Shown: one piece after another, positions 62,950 through 64,000 of the stretch
Layout: every line of letters starts with the position of its first letter
Numbering within the stretch: the first letter of the stretch is position 1
Origin: Schaalia odontolytica
GTDB taxonomy: Bacteria > Actinomycetota > Actinomycetes > Actinomycetales > Actinomycetaceae
DNA: 64,000 nt
Direction of reading: 5' to 3'
NCBI RefSeq assembly: GCF_002847525.1
Contig: NZ_PKKM01000003.1
Location: forward strand, 62,001-126,000
Program-made: the position numbers and the translations under genes
Notes under the pieces: generated by a model
Told to the model about the DNA's origin: nothing
Database searches by the model: none
The model's input: the letters and a program-made list of their open reading frames with translations, nothing else

Positions 62950-64000
62950 ATGAACGTAGCGGAACAGATCGTGAACCAGCTTGTTGATGCAGGGGTACAC
63001 CGGATCTACGGCATTGTCGGCGATTCGCTGAACCCCATCGTCGACGCCGTGCGCAAAACCGGCGGCTCGAAGAAGGGCGGCATCGACTGGATCCACGTGC
63101 GCCACGAGGAGGCGGCGGCGTTCGCAGCGTCGGCCGAAGCTCAGCTGACGGGCAAGCTCGCCGTGTGCGCAGGTTCGTGCGGCCCAGGCAACCTGCACCT
63201 CATCAACGGCCTGTACGACGCGAACCGCACGGGCGCGCCCGTCCTGGCCATTGCCTCGCACATCCCGAGCGTGCAGATCGGCACGACGTACTTCCAGGAG
63301 ACCCACCCGGACCGCATTTTCGAGGAATGCTCGGTCTACAACGAACTCATCTCCTCCGCGGCGCAGTCGCCGCGCACGGTGAACTCGGCGATCCGTCACG
63401 CGGTCGGCCTGGGCGGCGTCTCGGTCATCACTCTGCCCGGCGACGTCTCCGACCTCAAGGCCGTCGATCACATTCCCACCTACGCGCCCGCGCGCCCCGC
63501 GACGCTGGCTCCCAACGCCGCCGACATCGAAGAGGCCGCAGCCCTCCTGAACAAGGCCGACAAGGTCGCGATCTTCGCCGGCGCGGGCGTCGAGGGTGCC
63601 CACGACGAGGTCATCGCCCTGGCGGATGCACTCAAGGCACCGATCGGCCACTCGCTGCGCGGCAAGCACTTCATCCAGTATGACAACCCCTTCGACGTGG
63701 GTATGACGGGCCTACTGGGCTACGGTGCGGCCGCTGAGGGCATGAACGACGCCGACGTGCTGATTCTGCTGGGCACTGACTTCCCCTACGACCAGTTCCT
63801 GCCGTCCACACCGACCATTCAGGTGGACACGCACGCCGAGAAGCTGGGCCGCCGCACGGACGTTGGCCTCGCGATTCACGCACAGGTCAAGCCCTTCATC
63901 GAGGCGCTCCTCCCCCACCTGCGCACAAACCGTTCCGACTCCTTCCTGAAGTCCAAGATCAAGAAGCACTCGGAGATCATGCACGCTCCCGTGGGCGCCT
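62950..64000 (+). CDS. poxB: Pyruvate dehydrogenase (quinone) / pyruvate oxidase, N-terminal part
   Basis: Thiamine-diphosphate and FAD enzyme that decarboxylates pyruvate to acetate and passes electrons to the membrane quinone. 350 codons are in the window; the gene runs off the right edge. Seen: the TPP-activating Glu in VRHEEAAAFAASAEAQLTG, the pyrimidine-domain VCAGSCGPGNLHLINGLYDA, and a central FAD domain with IFAGAGVEGAHDE. HRIYGIVGDSLNPIVDA at the N-terminus is PoxB-like, not acetolactate-synthase-like. AAGGAG lies 5 nt before the ATG. It is transcribed away from rpoBC. Confidence 0.9.
   Translation, partial: MNVAEQIVNQLVDAGVHRIYGIVGDSLNPIVDAVRKTGGSKKGGIDWIHVRHEEAAAFAASAEAQLTGKLAVCAGSCGPGNLHLINGLYDANRTGAPVLAIASHIPSVQIGTTYFQETHPDRIFEECSVYNELISSAAQSPRTVNSAIRHAVGLGGVSVITLPGDVSDLKAVDHIPTYAPARPATLAPNAADIEEAAALLNKADKVAIFAGAGVEGAHDEVIALADALKAPIGHSLRGKHFIQYDNPFDVGMTGLLGYGAAAEGMNDADVLILLGTDFPYDQFLPSTPTIQVDTHAEKLGRRTDVGLAIHAQVKPFIEALLPHLRTNRSDSFLKSKIKKHSEIMHAPVGA

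Noticed and set aside
62950-64000. Acetolactate synthase large subunit
   Set aside because: The N-terminus and central domain match pyruvate oxidase better, and no small-subunit gene is nearby.

Overview
The window comes from a high-GC Gram-positive, most likely an Actinomycetaceae member (Actinomyces/Schaalia-like). This is an inference from gene content: a b558-type succinate:quinone reductase, polyphosphate glucokinase, an rplM-rpsI-glmM arrangement, an LAxTG-type sorting signal, GTG/TTG starts and very GC-rich hairpin terminators. Almost every gene lies on the minus strand. The only plus-strand genes are coaA, the lacI-type regulator and poxB.

Layout. 1-1407: start of a succinate dehydrogenase operon (sdhC-sdhA, sdhA cut by the left edge). 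1639-6481: metabolic and tRNA-modification cluster (nnr, then the overlapping alr-tsaE-tsaB-rimI). 6551-7450: sugar permease of the GRP type. 7768-10809: glmS and the divergent coaA. 10881-23328: a glycan-utilisation island. It holds a LacI-type regulator, a GH2 beta-galactosidase, a sugar ABC importer (lipoprotein plus two permeases, no ATPase), a 1238-residue secreted enzyme-like protein ending in choline-binding-type repeats, and a DUF4862-like TIM-barrel protein. Three related operators (CTAACACGTGTTAG and variants) tie the island to the regulator.

23501-49595: glmM and almost the whole ribosomal-protein/translation supercluster, read right to left. It runs rpsL-rpsG-fusA-tuf, rpsJ to rpsQ (S10), rplN to rplO (spc), secY-adk-map, infA-rpmJ-rpsM-rpsK-rpoA-rplQ (alpha, without rpsD), ppgK-truA and rplM-rpsI. 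50103-54852: two surface genes, a membrane-anchored GH3 enzyme with permuted domain order and an LASTG-anchored protein. 55083-62477: rpoC and rpoB with two good candidate promoters. 62732-62808: a tRNA with anticodon CAU. 62950-64000: the beginning of poxB on the plus strand.

The signals that conventional annotation does not explain are mostly intergenic. They are a CCCCGGCCTCGT motif upstream of six housekeeping transcription units, an array of four ATCC(G/A)GAT boxes at 19-21-19 bp periodicity upstream of infA, a perfect 16-bp inverted repeat at 31544/31639, and a 22-bp direct repeat upstream of the S10 operon. No rRNA, CRISPR array, insertion sequence or phage gene was seen.
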